A model generated the notes under the pieces. That model was given only the letters and a program-made list of their open reading frames with translations, did not search any database and was not told the origin of the DNA. A DNA stretch of 64,000 bases from Sphingobium naphthae (GTDB lineage Bacteria; Pseudomonadota; Alphaproteobacteria; Sphingomonadales; Sphingomonadaceae), in NCBI RefSeq assembly GCF_020782235.1, contig NZ_JAJGNO010000003.1, positions 186,001 to 250,000 of the forward strand. The letters are read 5' to 3'. This document shows positions 53,477-61,754 of the stretch, piece by piece. Within the stretch, counting starts at the first letter, position 1, and the number at the start of each line of letters is the position of its first letter. The position numbers were made by a program, and so were the translations under genes.

Positions 53477-53532
53477 GGCGTCACCTCAAGGTTTGTGCGC
53501 CAGACAACGATTTGGCGGACATAATGAGAACA
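53477..53532. repeat. Left terminal inverted repeat
   Basis: It starts GGCGTCACCTCAAGG and matches the right end (63628-63573) base for base for 40 bases; 54 of the first 56 match. The first bases GGCG differ from the GGGG common in Tn3-family ends. The transposase stop codon is 5 bases inside. Confidence 0.95.
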
Positions 53533-53536
53533 CTGG

Positions 53537-56506
53537 CTATGCCACGAGTTTGAGGCGGGCCATGGGATCGTTGAGGGTGCGGAACTCGCCAGGGGAGAGC
53601 CGGTTTGCCCTTTGCCACAGATAGTCGCCGGTCAAACTGATATGCACCCAGCCCATCGGCGAGAGATGGGCAAGCAGCGCATCATCGAAGGTGCCGCCGG
53701 ATGATTGGAGATGCTGGGCGGCCCTGTCCATATAGACGGTGTTCCAGTAAGAAATCGCCGCGATCAGCAGATTGAGGCCCGATGCCCGATATTCCTGATT
53801 CTCGATCGAGCGATCGGTGAACCGCCCCTGTCGGTTGGTGTAGATCGCGGCGGCAAGGGTATGACGTGCTTCGCCTTTATTGAGGCCGGCCTGGCAGGCG
53901 CGACGCACGTCGGGCTGTTCAAGCCAGTCGAGCGCAAATAACGTCCGCTCGATGCGGCCGAGTTCGGCCAGCGCAAAATCCAGCCTGTTCTGGCGCTTGT
54001 AGGCGGCCAGCTTGCGCAGGATCGCGGAGGGCGCAACGGCTCCTTCCTTAATGGAGGCGACGATCCTGACGATGTCATCCCAATCGGCTTCGATCGCCGC
54101 CGTCTTGATCGTGCGGCCCATGAGGCTTTCGATGCCTTTGTAGGTCGAAGGCGCGGCGATCGAGCCGAGTTTCCGGTCGGCGATGTCGCGCAGACGGGGC
54201 ACGAACCGGAAGCCGAGAAGATGGCAAAGGGCAAAGACATGGTCCGTCGCGCCGCCGGTATCAGTGTAATGCTCATGCAGCGGTAGCGCGCCGGCGCCGA
54301 GCATCAGGCCATCCACCACGTAGGGGGCCTCGCCGGCGGTGGCCGACATGATCCGCGATCCGAACGAGGCAAAATGATCGGACAGGTGGGAGTAGATCTT
54401 CAGGCCCGGCTCGCTGCCATATTTCGCATTGATGTCGGCCGCCGCCGATCGGTTGCGGCCCGAGCGGAAGAACTGCCCATCGGAGGATGAACTAGTGCCG
54501 GCTCCCCAATGGCGCGTGAAAGGAAGATCATGGTGCGCGGCAACGATCATCCCCAACGCGGCCTGATAGTTTTCGGGCGACAAATACCAGTTGTGGGTCC
54601 AGGCAAGCTGGGCGTAGCTCACCCCGTCGCTGGCGTTGGCCATGCGCTCTAGACCCAGATTCGATCCATCAGCGAGAATGGCGGCGAGGATCGCGTGCGG
54701 GTTGTCATGCTCCTTGCGGGACCGAAGATCGCGAAATGCGCTCAGGAACCCGGTGCGCTCGGCCACCTCGACCAGGAGTTCGGTGATCCGCACGCGCGGA
54801 AGCAAGGCGTCGAGCCTGCGATCGAGAGCCTCCGCCTCGGGTGGAGTGATCGCCGGCATGGGTTGCAGCTTGAGCCGGTCGCGTTCGAGCGCCACGCCCG
54901 CGAGCCTGTTCGCCTTGAGTTGCTTGGCGAAACGGCGCAGCCGCCAGTCGAGCGTCCTTGCCCGCTCCTCCAGATAGGCGGCCGCATCGGTCTGGAATGG
55001 CAGGCTGTCGGCCACCTTATCGGCATCGCGTCGACTCAGCAAATAGGTGTCGAAGCGGCGATAATTGCGGGTTCCTTCGACCCATATGTCGCCGGCGCGC
55101 AACCGATCGCGCAGCGTGGCCATGATGGCCGTCTCGTATCGCCGGCGATCGACCTGGCCACCTTCGGTGATGAGGCGCTTCCACTGCCGGTTGGCGAATG
55201 GGAGCGGAACGCCCTCGGGCAGGCTGCGGGCCTTGCGGGCATTGGTATCGCGGATGACCTCGATGGCCTTGACCAGTTGCGATCCGCTCCCCGATGCCTT
55301 GAACGTGAATGTATCGAGGAAAGCCGGGCTGAACCGCCGCAGCGTCGCATAGCGACCAGTCGCCGCGACAAGCGCATCTTCGCCCGCCAGCTCGGCCAGC
55401 GCATCGACCTGCGATTTGGCTGCGACCAGTCTGTGCCAGCCTACCGCTTCGTCGATCAGTTCGAGCGGATTACCGCCATGTTCGACCGCCTCTCCCAGCG
55501 CGGCGATCGTCGCGCCGAACAGCCGCATAAGTTCGCCGACCGAGCGGATGCTGTCCTGATAGCGCCTTTCCCGCCCGCGCCGCGCCCGTGTGAACAGGCT
55601 TCCGACAAGCCTGTCGAACATCTGGATCGCACCATCGGCGAGCCTGGCATCGAGGTCGATGACCGCCGCGATCAGCGTCGCGCGGCGCCTGTTAAGGCTA
55701 TAATCGGAGAGCAGGAACGCCGGCGCAACGCCACCTTCGCGCATGAACTGCGCGAACCGGAAGTCGGGGATTTTCGCGCCGATCGCCGGGTCGATGCCGA
55801 TTCCGCGCACATAGCGTAGCCGTTCCAGCAGCCCGTTGATGTTCGCCGTGGTGGGCGCTTCCTCGAAATTGCGCAGCCAGGCCAGCGGCGTCATGCCGAA
55901 GTCGCTGTTGTTGACGATCAGATCATCGATCCGCGCCAGTTCGGCATGACCCAGGCTTTCGACAATGAGCGCCGCCGCGGCTTTGCGGGCGCGTGCCCTG
56001 CCGGCGAGGCCCGCACGTTCGAGCGTGTCTGCCGATGGAAGAATGAAGCGTTCCTGCTTCAGCCCCTCCATCAATGCGCGGACAATAGGTTCGCCCCGAT
56101 CGGTCCGCTCCGCAGCTCTTGCGGCGAGATCGAGCGCGAGCGGTATATCCCCTCGCCGAAAAGGGTGTAGCCCCAGATGCCGTGCCGCAATGTCGGCATG
56201 ATCGTTACGTGTTTGCGCGCGCTGGTCATAGTCGGCGAACGCATCAACATCGACGAAGAGCTGGGCGGCGAGATAGTGAAGGACCGCATCGGGGACGTCG
56301 ACGTCGGGCTGCAAACCGAAGCCGGGATGCCGCATAAGCGCGATCTGCGTTGCCAGACCGAGGCGGTTGGCAGGGCGATAGCGGCGACCGACCAGTTCGA
56401 GATCCTCGGCGGCAAGGGTATAGTGGCCGACGATCGCGGTTTCGTCATGGGGGATATCGAACAGGCGACGCCTTTCTTCTCCGGTCAATAATCGCCGCCG
56501 CGCCAT
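53537..56506 (-). CDS. tnpA: Tn3-family transposase TnpA
   Basis: A 989-residue DDE transposase. The N-terminal half starts ARRRLLTGEERRRLFDIPHDE and binds the inverted repeats. The catalytic residues are seen in GAGTSSSSDGQFFRSG (Asp), HEHYTDTGGATDHVFAL (Asp) and DRSIENQEYRASGLNLL (Glu). The full length and absence of stops suggest it is active. It catalyses cointegrate formation between copies of the element. Its start is divergent from tnpR across the res-like region. Confidence 0.97.
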   Translation of the reverse strand: MARRRLLTGEERRRLFDIPHDETAIVGHYTLAAEDLELVGRRYRPANRLGLATQIALMRHPGFGLQPDVDVPDAVLHYLAAQLFVDVDAFADYDQRAQTRNDHADIAARHLGLHPFRRGDIPLALDLAARAAERTDRGEPIVRALMEGLKQERFILPSADTLERAGLAGRARARKAAAALIVESLGHAELARIDDLIVNNSDFGMTPLAWLRNFEEAPTTANINGLLERLRYVRGIGIDPAIGAKIPDFRFAQFMREGGVAPAFLLSDYSLNRRRATLIAAVIDLDARLADGAIQMFDRLVGSLFTRARRGRERRYQDSIRSVGELMRLFGATIAALGEAVEHGGNPLELIDEAVGWHRLVAAKSQVDALAELAGEDALVAATGRYATLRRFSPAFLDTFTFKASGSGSQLVKAIEVIRDTNARKARSLPEGVPLPFANRQWKRLITEGGQVDRRRYETAIMATLRDRLRAGDIWVEGTRNYRRFDTYLLSRRDADKVADSLPFQTDAAAYLEERARTLDWRLRRFAKQLKANRLAGVALERDRLKLQPMPAITPPEAEALDRRLDALLPRVRITELLVEVAERTGFLSAFRDLRSRKEHDNPHAILAAILADGSNLGLERMANASDGVSYAQLAWTHNWYLSPENYQAALGMIVAAHHDLPFTRHWGAGTSSSSDGQFFRSGRNRSAAADINAKYGSEPGLKIYSHLSDHFASFGSRIMSATAGEAPYVVDGLMLGAGALPLHEHYTDTGGATDHVFALCHLLGFRFVPRLRDIADRKLGSIAAPSTYKGIESLMGRTIKTAAIEADWDDIVRIVASIKEGAVAPSAILRKLAAYKRQNRLDFALAELGRIERTLFALDWLEQPDVRRACQAGLNKGEARHTLAAAIYTNRQGRFTDRSIENQEYRASGLNLLIAAISYWNTVYMDRAAQHLQSSGGTFDDALLAHLSPMGWVHISLTGDYLWQRANRLSPGEFRTLNDPMARLKLVA

Positions 56507-56592
56507 CCTGCCTCCATCCCGAGTCGAGAGCGACAGGCTAGCGTCAATCTGGAGTATAGCCTAACCGGACGTCAGGATGCAGCGGCGGTTTC

Positions 56593-56661
56593 TGTCAGGA
56601 TAGGGTTATGGCAAGCATTTATTGACGCATGTTCCGCCGTGTCATAGAATTCAACCTGACA
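56593..56661. other. res-like resolution site between tnpA and tnpR
   Basis: Three dyads lie in the 173-bp gap between the divergent genes. At 56593-56613 the arms are TGTCA and TGGCA; at 56623-56644 TGAC and GTCA; at 56640-56661 TGTCA and TGACA. Each spans 21-22 bases and has arm motifs like the half-sites of serine resolvase res subsites. The position next to tnpR fits a Tn3-type res that also holds both promoters. Confidence 0.6.
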
Positions 56662-56679
56662 TTTTGACCGGAGGCGGCG

Positions 56680-57240
56680 ATGAAAGGCCAGAGGATCGGT
56701 TACGTCCGGGTGAGCACATTCGATCAGAATGTCGATCGCCAGTTGGACGGGCAGTCGCTCGACCGGATTTTCACCGACAAGGCATCGGGCAAGGACATCA
56801 ACCGCCCCGAACTCGATGCCATGCTCGCCTTCGCCCGCGAGGGTGACACCGTCGTGGTCCACAGCATGGATCGATTGGCGCGTAATCTCGACGATCTGCG
56901 CAAACTGGTTCAGTCCCTCACCAAAAGAGGCGTCCGGATCGAGTTCGTGAAGGAAAGCCTGGCCTTCTCGGGCGAGGATTCCCCGATGGCCAACCTGATG
57001 CTCTCGGTCATGGGTGCGTTCGCCGAATTCGAGCGCGCCCTGATCCGGGAGCGGCAGCGCGAAGGCATTGCGGTCGCTAGACAACGCGGTGCTTATCGCG
57101 GGCGGAAACGTTCCCTCTCCGACGAAATGGTCGCCGAGCTGCACCGCCGTGTTGATGACGGCGAGCGCAAGGCCGTCATCGCCCGTGACCTGGGGATCAG
57201 TCGCGAAACCCTCTACCAGTATCTCCGCGCTGCCACCTGA
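56680..57240 (+). CDS. tnpR: Serine resolvase TnpR
   Basis: A 186-residue serine recombinase. The catalytic Ser12 is in RIGYVRVSTFDQN; other family motifs are TVVVHSMDRLARNLDDL, GVRIEFVKESLAFSG and MGAFAEFERALIRERQREGI. A C-terminal helix-turn-helix follows (KAVIARDLGISRETLYQYLR). GGAGG six bases before ATG 56680. It resolves the cointegrate at res. Confidence 0.97.
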   Translation: MKGQRIGYVRVSTFDQNVDRQLDGQSLDRIFTDKASGKDINRPELDAMLAFAREGDTVVVHSMDRLARNLDDLRKLVQSLTKRGVRIEFVKESLAFSGEDSPMANLMLSVMGAFAEFERALIRERQREGIAVARQRGAYRGRKRSLSDEMVAELHRRVDDGERKAVIARDLGISRETLYQYLRAAT

Positions 57241-57324
57241 GCCGGTTTCACCCAGCCTCGCTCACCCTTAGGCTTGTCTGATTGATACGACCAATGTCAC
57301 GTCTCTTGAATTGCTTGAATCATA

Positions 57325-58404
57325 TCAATGAGGATTGGAGGTCTCCTTCGTCAAACGAATGGCAAGAGCGCGACCGATTGCCGCTGCGGCGACTGGCTGG
57401 ACGGCGCTTGGCGGAAATGGTGCAACCGAACTAGCATTGATCTCGCAAAGCGCATAGGAGCCATCGCTGATGGCTTCACCAGGGCGAAATAGGAAGTCGG
57501 CGTCCCAAAGAAGCGGAAGATCGTGGTCGGCGATCGACAGCAACCTTTGCATCTCTGGAATCCAGCGATCCTCCATCGCTTTCCGTAAGGCTGCGAAGCG
57601 CGTCACCTCCGGTCCGAACATGGCGCGGCCCATCGGCTGTGGGGTTGACGACGTTGTATCAATGGCCGTTGGCGTCATCAGCGCAGTGATCAGGTTGTGC
57701 CCAAAGCCAACCACTCGGTGCCCGCACACGTAGCAGCGGACCATGCCCTCGGACGACTGCGGCTGATAAGCCTGATCGATCAGCACGCCGCCGTCGTTTA
57801 GAAACGGCACCCACCTTTCCAAGCACTCGGCTAGGCTGATGCGCTCCGATTTGCTTCCTTGGCGGGCCTCTTGAACTTTCACCGACGTTTTCAAAGCCGG
57901 AGCGTTTCCCGCTTCGTCTAGTTGGACACGCCATACATTCCTGCCGCCGTTGCCGTAGTTCGGCTTCAGCACGCGCGGGCCTGCGGCAAGATGTTCGGGG
58001 AAACGAGCGCGAAGGCCTTCAGCGTCCACGTATCGATCGACATCGCTGCCCCATTCCATGGATCGCGTTGTGTAGAGCACTTCCTTGACGCCGATTTTGG
58101 CGATCACGTCAGGATGCGCGCTGACGACAACGCCGCACCCCGCGACTTCGCGCAGCATTGGATCGAGCTGCGAGCGGTCGCCTGAAATGTCCAACGGATT
58201 CACCCAGACCAGCACTGCGTCGCACGACAGCAGCTCGTCCCGAATCTCGCGAACCGCCTCGTCCCTGTACAGTACAGGCCTTGCGGTCGCCCCGAGCGCC
58301 CGCAAGGCCTGCATTATCGGCCACTGCCGGGCTTCATGAAAGCGATGCGTCCACTCGGCTGCTTGCCCACGCCAAAGAAGAGCGATGTTCGGGCCGGATG
58401 TCAT
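57325..58404 (-). CDS. ATP-grasp family protein (Cj0069-like) in the chr block
   Basis: A 359-residue protein starting TSGPNIALLWRGQAAEW. The ATP-grasp elements are visible: RVLKPNYGNGGRNVWRV (lysine and glycine-rich loop, about residue 155), LLWDADFLFRPG and YALCEINASSVAPFP (metal-binding Asp, Glu and Asn). Such enzymes make acyl-phosphate intermediates and form amide, thioester or similar bonds. GGGGAG precedes ATG 58404. It follows chrC by 88 bases on the same strand, in the position chrF holds in the known chrBACF cluster. Substrate unknown; the resemblance to Cj0069-type proteins is from memory. Confidence 0.7.
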   Translation of the reverse strand: MTSGPNIALLWRGQAAEWTHRFHEARQWPIMQALRALGATARPVLYRDEAVREIRDELLSCDAVLVWVNPLDISGDRSQLDPMLREVAGCGVVVSAHPDVIAKIGVKEVLYTTRSMEWGSDVDRYVDAEGLRARFPEHLAAGPRVLKPNYGNGGRNVWRVQLDEAGNAPALKTSVKVQEARQGSKSERISLAECLERWVPFLNDGGVLIDQAYQPQSSEGMVRCYVCGHRVVGFGHNLITALMTPTAIDTTSSTPQPMGRAMFGPEVTRFAALRKAMEDRWIPEMQRLLSIADHDLPLLWDADFLFRPGEAISDGSYALCEINASSVAPFPPSAVQPVAAAAIGRALAIRLTKETSNPH

Positions 58405-58492
58405 TGTTGCATCTCCCCATCGGACCTGTCCCCTTTGTGGTCGCGAACTCAGGTGTCGCGCAGCAGTGGGTGTTAAGCCACGGCGGTCGGGT

Positions 58493-59224
58493 TCAGCCGC
58501 CGCCGCGCAAAGCCGCGGCATAGCGCCGGTCGACCACTTCCCAGTCGATGTTGCGGAAGAAGGCGTCGACATATTTGGCGGCGGCGGTGCCGTAATCCAT
58601 GTGGAAACTGTGCTCGTACATATCGAGCGCGAGCAGCGGCACGCCGGCAATCGCACCGTGCATATGATCCCACGCCCAATGGTTGTGCAGCGAGCGCGTG
58701 TGGAGATTGTAGACGAGCACGCACCAGCCCGATCCGCCGGCAAGGCTCATCCCGGTACGGCGGAAGTCGGCTTCCCAGCGGTCGAACGAGCCGAACGCCG
58801 CGCCCAGCGCGTCGCGGATGGAACCGGCTGCCTGGCCGTTGCCGCCGAGCCCGTCGAAATAGACCTCATGGAGCACGACCGAGCCGGTGCGGTGCAGCTC
58901 CTCGCGCTTCAATCCGCCATAGACCACCGGCGGCAGGTCCGTGTCAGCGAGCGCGGCGGCAAGTCGTGTCTCGATCATATTCAGGGCCTTGACCGAGCCC
59001 GCATAATTGTTCTCGTGGTGCGATGTGATCAGCCTTTCGGAGAGGCCGTGAAGCCTGGCGGGATTGAACCTGAGCGGCTTGACCTGATGATTTCCGGCAA
59101 AGGCGGGGACAGCCGCCGGCGCTGCGGCCGGCGTCTGCGCAGAGGCTTCGTTGATAGTCATGGCGGCGGCTCCGATGCCAAGAGTTGCGATTGCACTGCG
59201 TCGGGAAAGATGGTCGATCGTCAC
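58493..59224 (-). CDS. chrC: Fe/Mn-type superoxide dismutase ChrC with Tat signal
   Basis: A 243-residue superoxide dismutase. The metal ligands align with Fe/Mn-SOD: His in [13 protein letters not shown], His in [14 protein letters not shown], and Asp and His in [16 protein letters not shown]. The N-terminus has a twin-arginine signal ([16 protein letters not shown], end ASA-Q), so the enzyme is probably exported folded. ChrC is an SOD in the chrBACF clusters and removes superoxide made during chromate reduction. It lies 11 bases after chrA. Confidence 0.9.
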   Translation of the reverse strand: MTIDHLSRRSAIATLGIGAAAMTINEASAQTPAAAPAAVPAFAGNHQVKPLRFNPARLHGLSERLITSHHENNYAGSVKALNMIETRLAAALADTDLPPVVYGGLKREELHRTGSVVLHEVYFDGLGGNGQAAGSIRDALGAAFGSFDRWEADFRRTGMSLAGGSGWCVLVYNLHTRSLHNHWAWDHMHGAIAGVPLLALDMYEHSFHMDYGTAAAKYVDAFFRNIDWEVVDRRYAAALRGGG

Positions 59225-59235
59225 GCGTCACTCCT

Positions 59236-60633
59236 TCAGATGATCATTACATATGCGGCCCCGAGGACCGAGCAGACGCCGAGCACCGGCAGCATGCCGG
59301 CCTTGAACCGGAACATGGCGAGTATCGCACCCACCGCGAGCGCCAGCGCCGGCCAGTTGACGGACGTTAGGACTGGGAGATCGATGGTGCCGGCTGCGAA
59401 CGGCACTTCGCGGACTTGCTCGAACAGAGTGTGGATACCAAACCAGACCGCCAGATTGAGGATCACGCCGACCACTGCGGCGGTGATCGCCGAAAGCGCG
59501 GCCGACAATGCGCGGTTGCCGCGCAGCCGCTCGATGAATGGCGCGCCGGCGAAGATCCACAGGAAGCATGGCAGGAAGGTAACCCAGGTGGTGAGGATTG
59601 CGCCGAAGGTCGCGGCGACGAGCGGCGGCAGCCCGGTCGCTTCGCGGAAGGCCGCGAGGAAGCCGACGAACTGCGTCACCATGATCAGCGGCCCGGGCGT
59701 GGTCTCGGCCATGCCGAGCCCGTCGAGCATCTCGCCGGGCTGGAGCCAGCCATAGGTCTCGACTGCCTCCTGCGCGACATAGGCGAGCACCGCATAGGCG
59801 CCGCCGAAGGTCACCACCGCCATCTGGCTGAAGAAGGTGGCGATGCGGCTGAACACGTCGTCGGGGCCGAACGCGAACAGCAGCGCTGCGACCGGCCCGA
59901 GCCAGAGCAGCAGCAGGACGCCGGAGATGCGCAGCGACCAAGAGAGGTTCGGCCGGGCATGGTCGGGAAGGCCCTCGCCAAGAGCGGTGTCGCGGTCGTG
60001 GATTATCTCAGCGCCGGCGGGACCATGTCCGCCGCCGCCCTTGAATGCGGCGTAACCAGCGCGGCCACTGAAGAAGCCGATCAGCGCGGCGGCAAGCACG
60101 ATCAGCGGGAAGGGCACGTCGAGCACGAAGATCGCGACGAACGCCAGCGCGGCAAAACCGCGCATGACGTTGTTCTTCAAGGCACGCGAACCCACCCGGA
60201 CCACCGCCTGTAGCACCACCGCCAGCACGGCGGCCTTCAATCCGAAGAACAATCCCTCGACCAGCGGCACTTCGCCGAGCAGCACATAGACATAGCTGAG
60301 CCCTAAAATCGCGAGGAAGCCGGGCAGCACGAATAGCGCGCCCGCGACCAGGCCCCCCTTGGTCTTATGGAGCAACCAGCCAATATAGACAGCTAGCTGT
60401 TGCGCTTCAGGGCCGGGCAGCAGCATGCAATAGTTGAGCGCGTGGAGGAACCGCTCCTCGCCGATCCAGCGCTTCTCCTCGACCAGGATGCGATGCATCA
60501 CCGCTATCTGGCCCGCCGGTCCGCCGAAGCTGAGCAGCGCGACCCTGATCCAGACGCGCACCGCCTCGCCAAAGCTGATGCCGTGCTCGTGCAGCGTCTC
60601 GACTGCGATTTCAGCGCGTGCGCTGGCCTCCAT
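59236..60633 (-). CDS. chrA: Chromate efflux transporter ChrA
   Basis: A 465-residue CHR-family transporter with two homologous halves. The N-terminal half holds LLSFGGPAGQIAVMHRILVEE and YCMLLPGPEAQQLAVYIGWLLH; the second half holds VVTFGGAYAVLAYVAQEAVETYGW and GMAETTPGPLIMVTQFVGFL. Both have the FGG and PGP signatures of the family. ChrA exports chromate from the cytoplasm using proton motive force. It starts two bases after the chrB stop. Confidence 0.97.
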   Translation of the reverse strand: MEASARAEIAVETLHEHGISFGEAVRVWIRVALLSFGGPAGQIAVMHRILVEEKRWIGEERFLHALNYCMLLPGPEAQQLAVYIGWLLHKTKGGLVAGALFVLPGFLAILGLSYVYVLLGEVPLVEGLFFGLKAAVLAVVLQAVVRVGSRALKNNVMRGFAALAFVAIFVLDVPFPLIVLAAALIGFFSGRAGYAAFKGGGGHGPAGAEIIHDRDTALGEGLPDHARPNLSWSLRISGVLLLLWLGPVAALLFAFGPDDVFSRIATFFSQMAVVTFGGAYAVLAYVAQEAVETYGWLQPGEMLDGLGMAETTPGPLIMVTQFVGFLAAFREATGLPPLVAATFGAILTTWVTFLPCFLWIFAGAPFIERLRGNRALSAALSAITAAVVGVILNLAVWFGIHTLFEQVREVPFAAGTIDLPVLTSVNWPALALAVGAILAMFRFKAGMLPVLGVCSVLGAAYVMII

Positions 60634-60635
60634 CT

Positions 60636-61586
60636 TTAGTCCTCTTTTCGCCGGGTGAAGTGAGCATAGAATCCGTCGAGCGCGGTCGATCCGCGCGCGA
60701 TCCGCTCCTCGTCGTCGTCGGTGCCGGCACAGATGCCGGCGATAAGCGCGCTCACTCCCGGAGTTTCCGGGCGCTCGAACCGAGCATCGGCAATATCAAG
60801 GTCGTGAACAATTTCGCCGAGCGCCCGCAGCGCGGGGTCGGTCTCGAGACCGGTGAGGAACACCAAGGTCTCGAAGGAGCAGCGGTCGCCTTCGTGGGTG
60901 AACTCAGCGTCCGCCATGTCGAACCTCAGTTCGTCAGGCTCCGGCACATATCCTTTGCCCTCGACGAACTTGAAGCTCGCCTCGGGGTCGATGAAGCGGC
61001 GAATGAGCCAGGCGGACGCGATGCGATCGACATGGACATGGCGGCGCGTCACCCAAACGCGGCGCTTTAGCTCCGCCGGGGTCAGCTCGGGCGCACCGGG
61101 GCCGCTCACATCGGGATGTTGGTGAGAGCGGCGGTCCGCCTCGGTGATGGCGGCCTGTGCCGCCTGCCGACCATGCGCACCGAAAAAGTCGATCGCGGCG
61201 ACCTCGTTCAGGCGTTTGCGCAGGCGGCCCACATCCGCCGCCGCGACATACTCGCCCTCACACAGCGCGCGCGCCTCGCGTGCCAACTCCTCATAGTCGG
61301 CGTCACGCGCAGCGTCGAACACTCCGCGCAGCTCCGCATCGCCCATGCCGCCGACAAGGCGCGCTTCGAGGATCAGCGCCTCGCCGCCATTTTCGGTGAT
61401 CTCGCGATGCAGTTCTTCGAACAGCGCGCGCGTGTCCTCGCGATTGGGGAGCGCATGGACGGCGTTCTTGAGCGGCGCGGCCCCGATCGCCTGCAAACGC
61501 CGCCAGACCTTCACCCGCAAATAGGCAGGCTTAGCCGGAAGCTGCGGGATCAGGAGCAACCAAGGGGAAGCTTGTGTGTTTGTCAT
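60636..61586 (-). CDS. chrB: Chromate-resistance regulator ChrB
   Basis: A 316-residue protein. The first 150 residues (SPWLLLIPQLPAKPAYLRVKVWRRLQAIGAAPLKNAVHALP, seen as segments) resemble a PaaX/winged-helix-like N domain; the C-terminal domain has the ChrB signature TRRHVHVDRIASAWLIRRFIDPEASFKFVEG and CSFETLVFLTGLETDPALRALGEIVHDLDI. ChrB is the chromate-responsive regulator of the cluster in Ochrobactrum. It is the first gene of the leftward operon. No Shine-Dalgarno is seen before ATG 61586. Confidence 0.95.
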   Translation of the reverse strand: MTNTQASPWLLLIPQLPAKPAYLRVKVWRRLQAIGAAPLKNAVHALPNREDTRALFEELHREITENGGEALILEARLVGGMGDAELRGVFDAARDADYEELAREARALCEGEYVAAADVGRLRKRLNEVAAIDFFGAHGRQAAQAAITEADRRSHQHPDVSGPGAPELTPAELKRRVWVTRRHVHVDRIASAWLIRRFIDPEASFKFVEGKGYVPEPDELRFDMADAEFTHEGDRCSFETLVFLTGLETDPALRALGEIVHDLDIADARFERPETPGVSALIAGICAGTDDDEERIARGSTALDGFYAHFTRRKED

Positions 61587-61754
61587 AGTTGTATCGTCAC
61601 TAGCCTACAAGTGTAAGGGTTGCATCACAAGCCTCATGAGCATAGGACTGCTTATCCCGAAGAAAGAAACCGGAGCGCAATGTCGCGGCTCGCCGGCGGC
61701 GCGCTCGCATGACGTGAGGCTTTCCGTGTCGAGTGCGCTGATGAAGGATCAATT
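61587..61754. promoter_or_regulatory. Divergent promoter region of the chr cargo
   Basis: The 168 bases between chrB and the DUF1259 gene should hold promoters for both cargo blocks. A short dyad TACA-AG-TGTA lies at 61606-61615, about 20 bases before the chrB start. For the rightward genes TTGCAT (61620-61625) and TAGGAC (61643-61648) are 17 bases apart. ChrB is the natural candidate to bind here. Confidence 0.45.

Noticed and set aside
57325..58743. A 472-residue ATP-grasp protein
   Set aside because: The extra N-terminal part is the shadow of chrC; ATG 58404 has a good ribosome-binding site.
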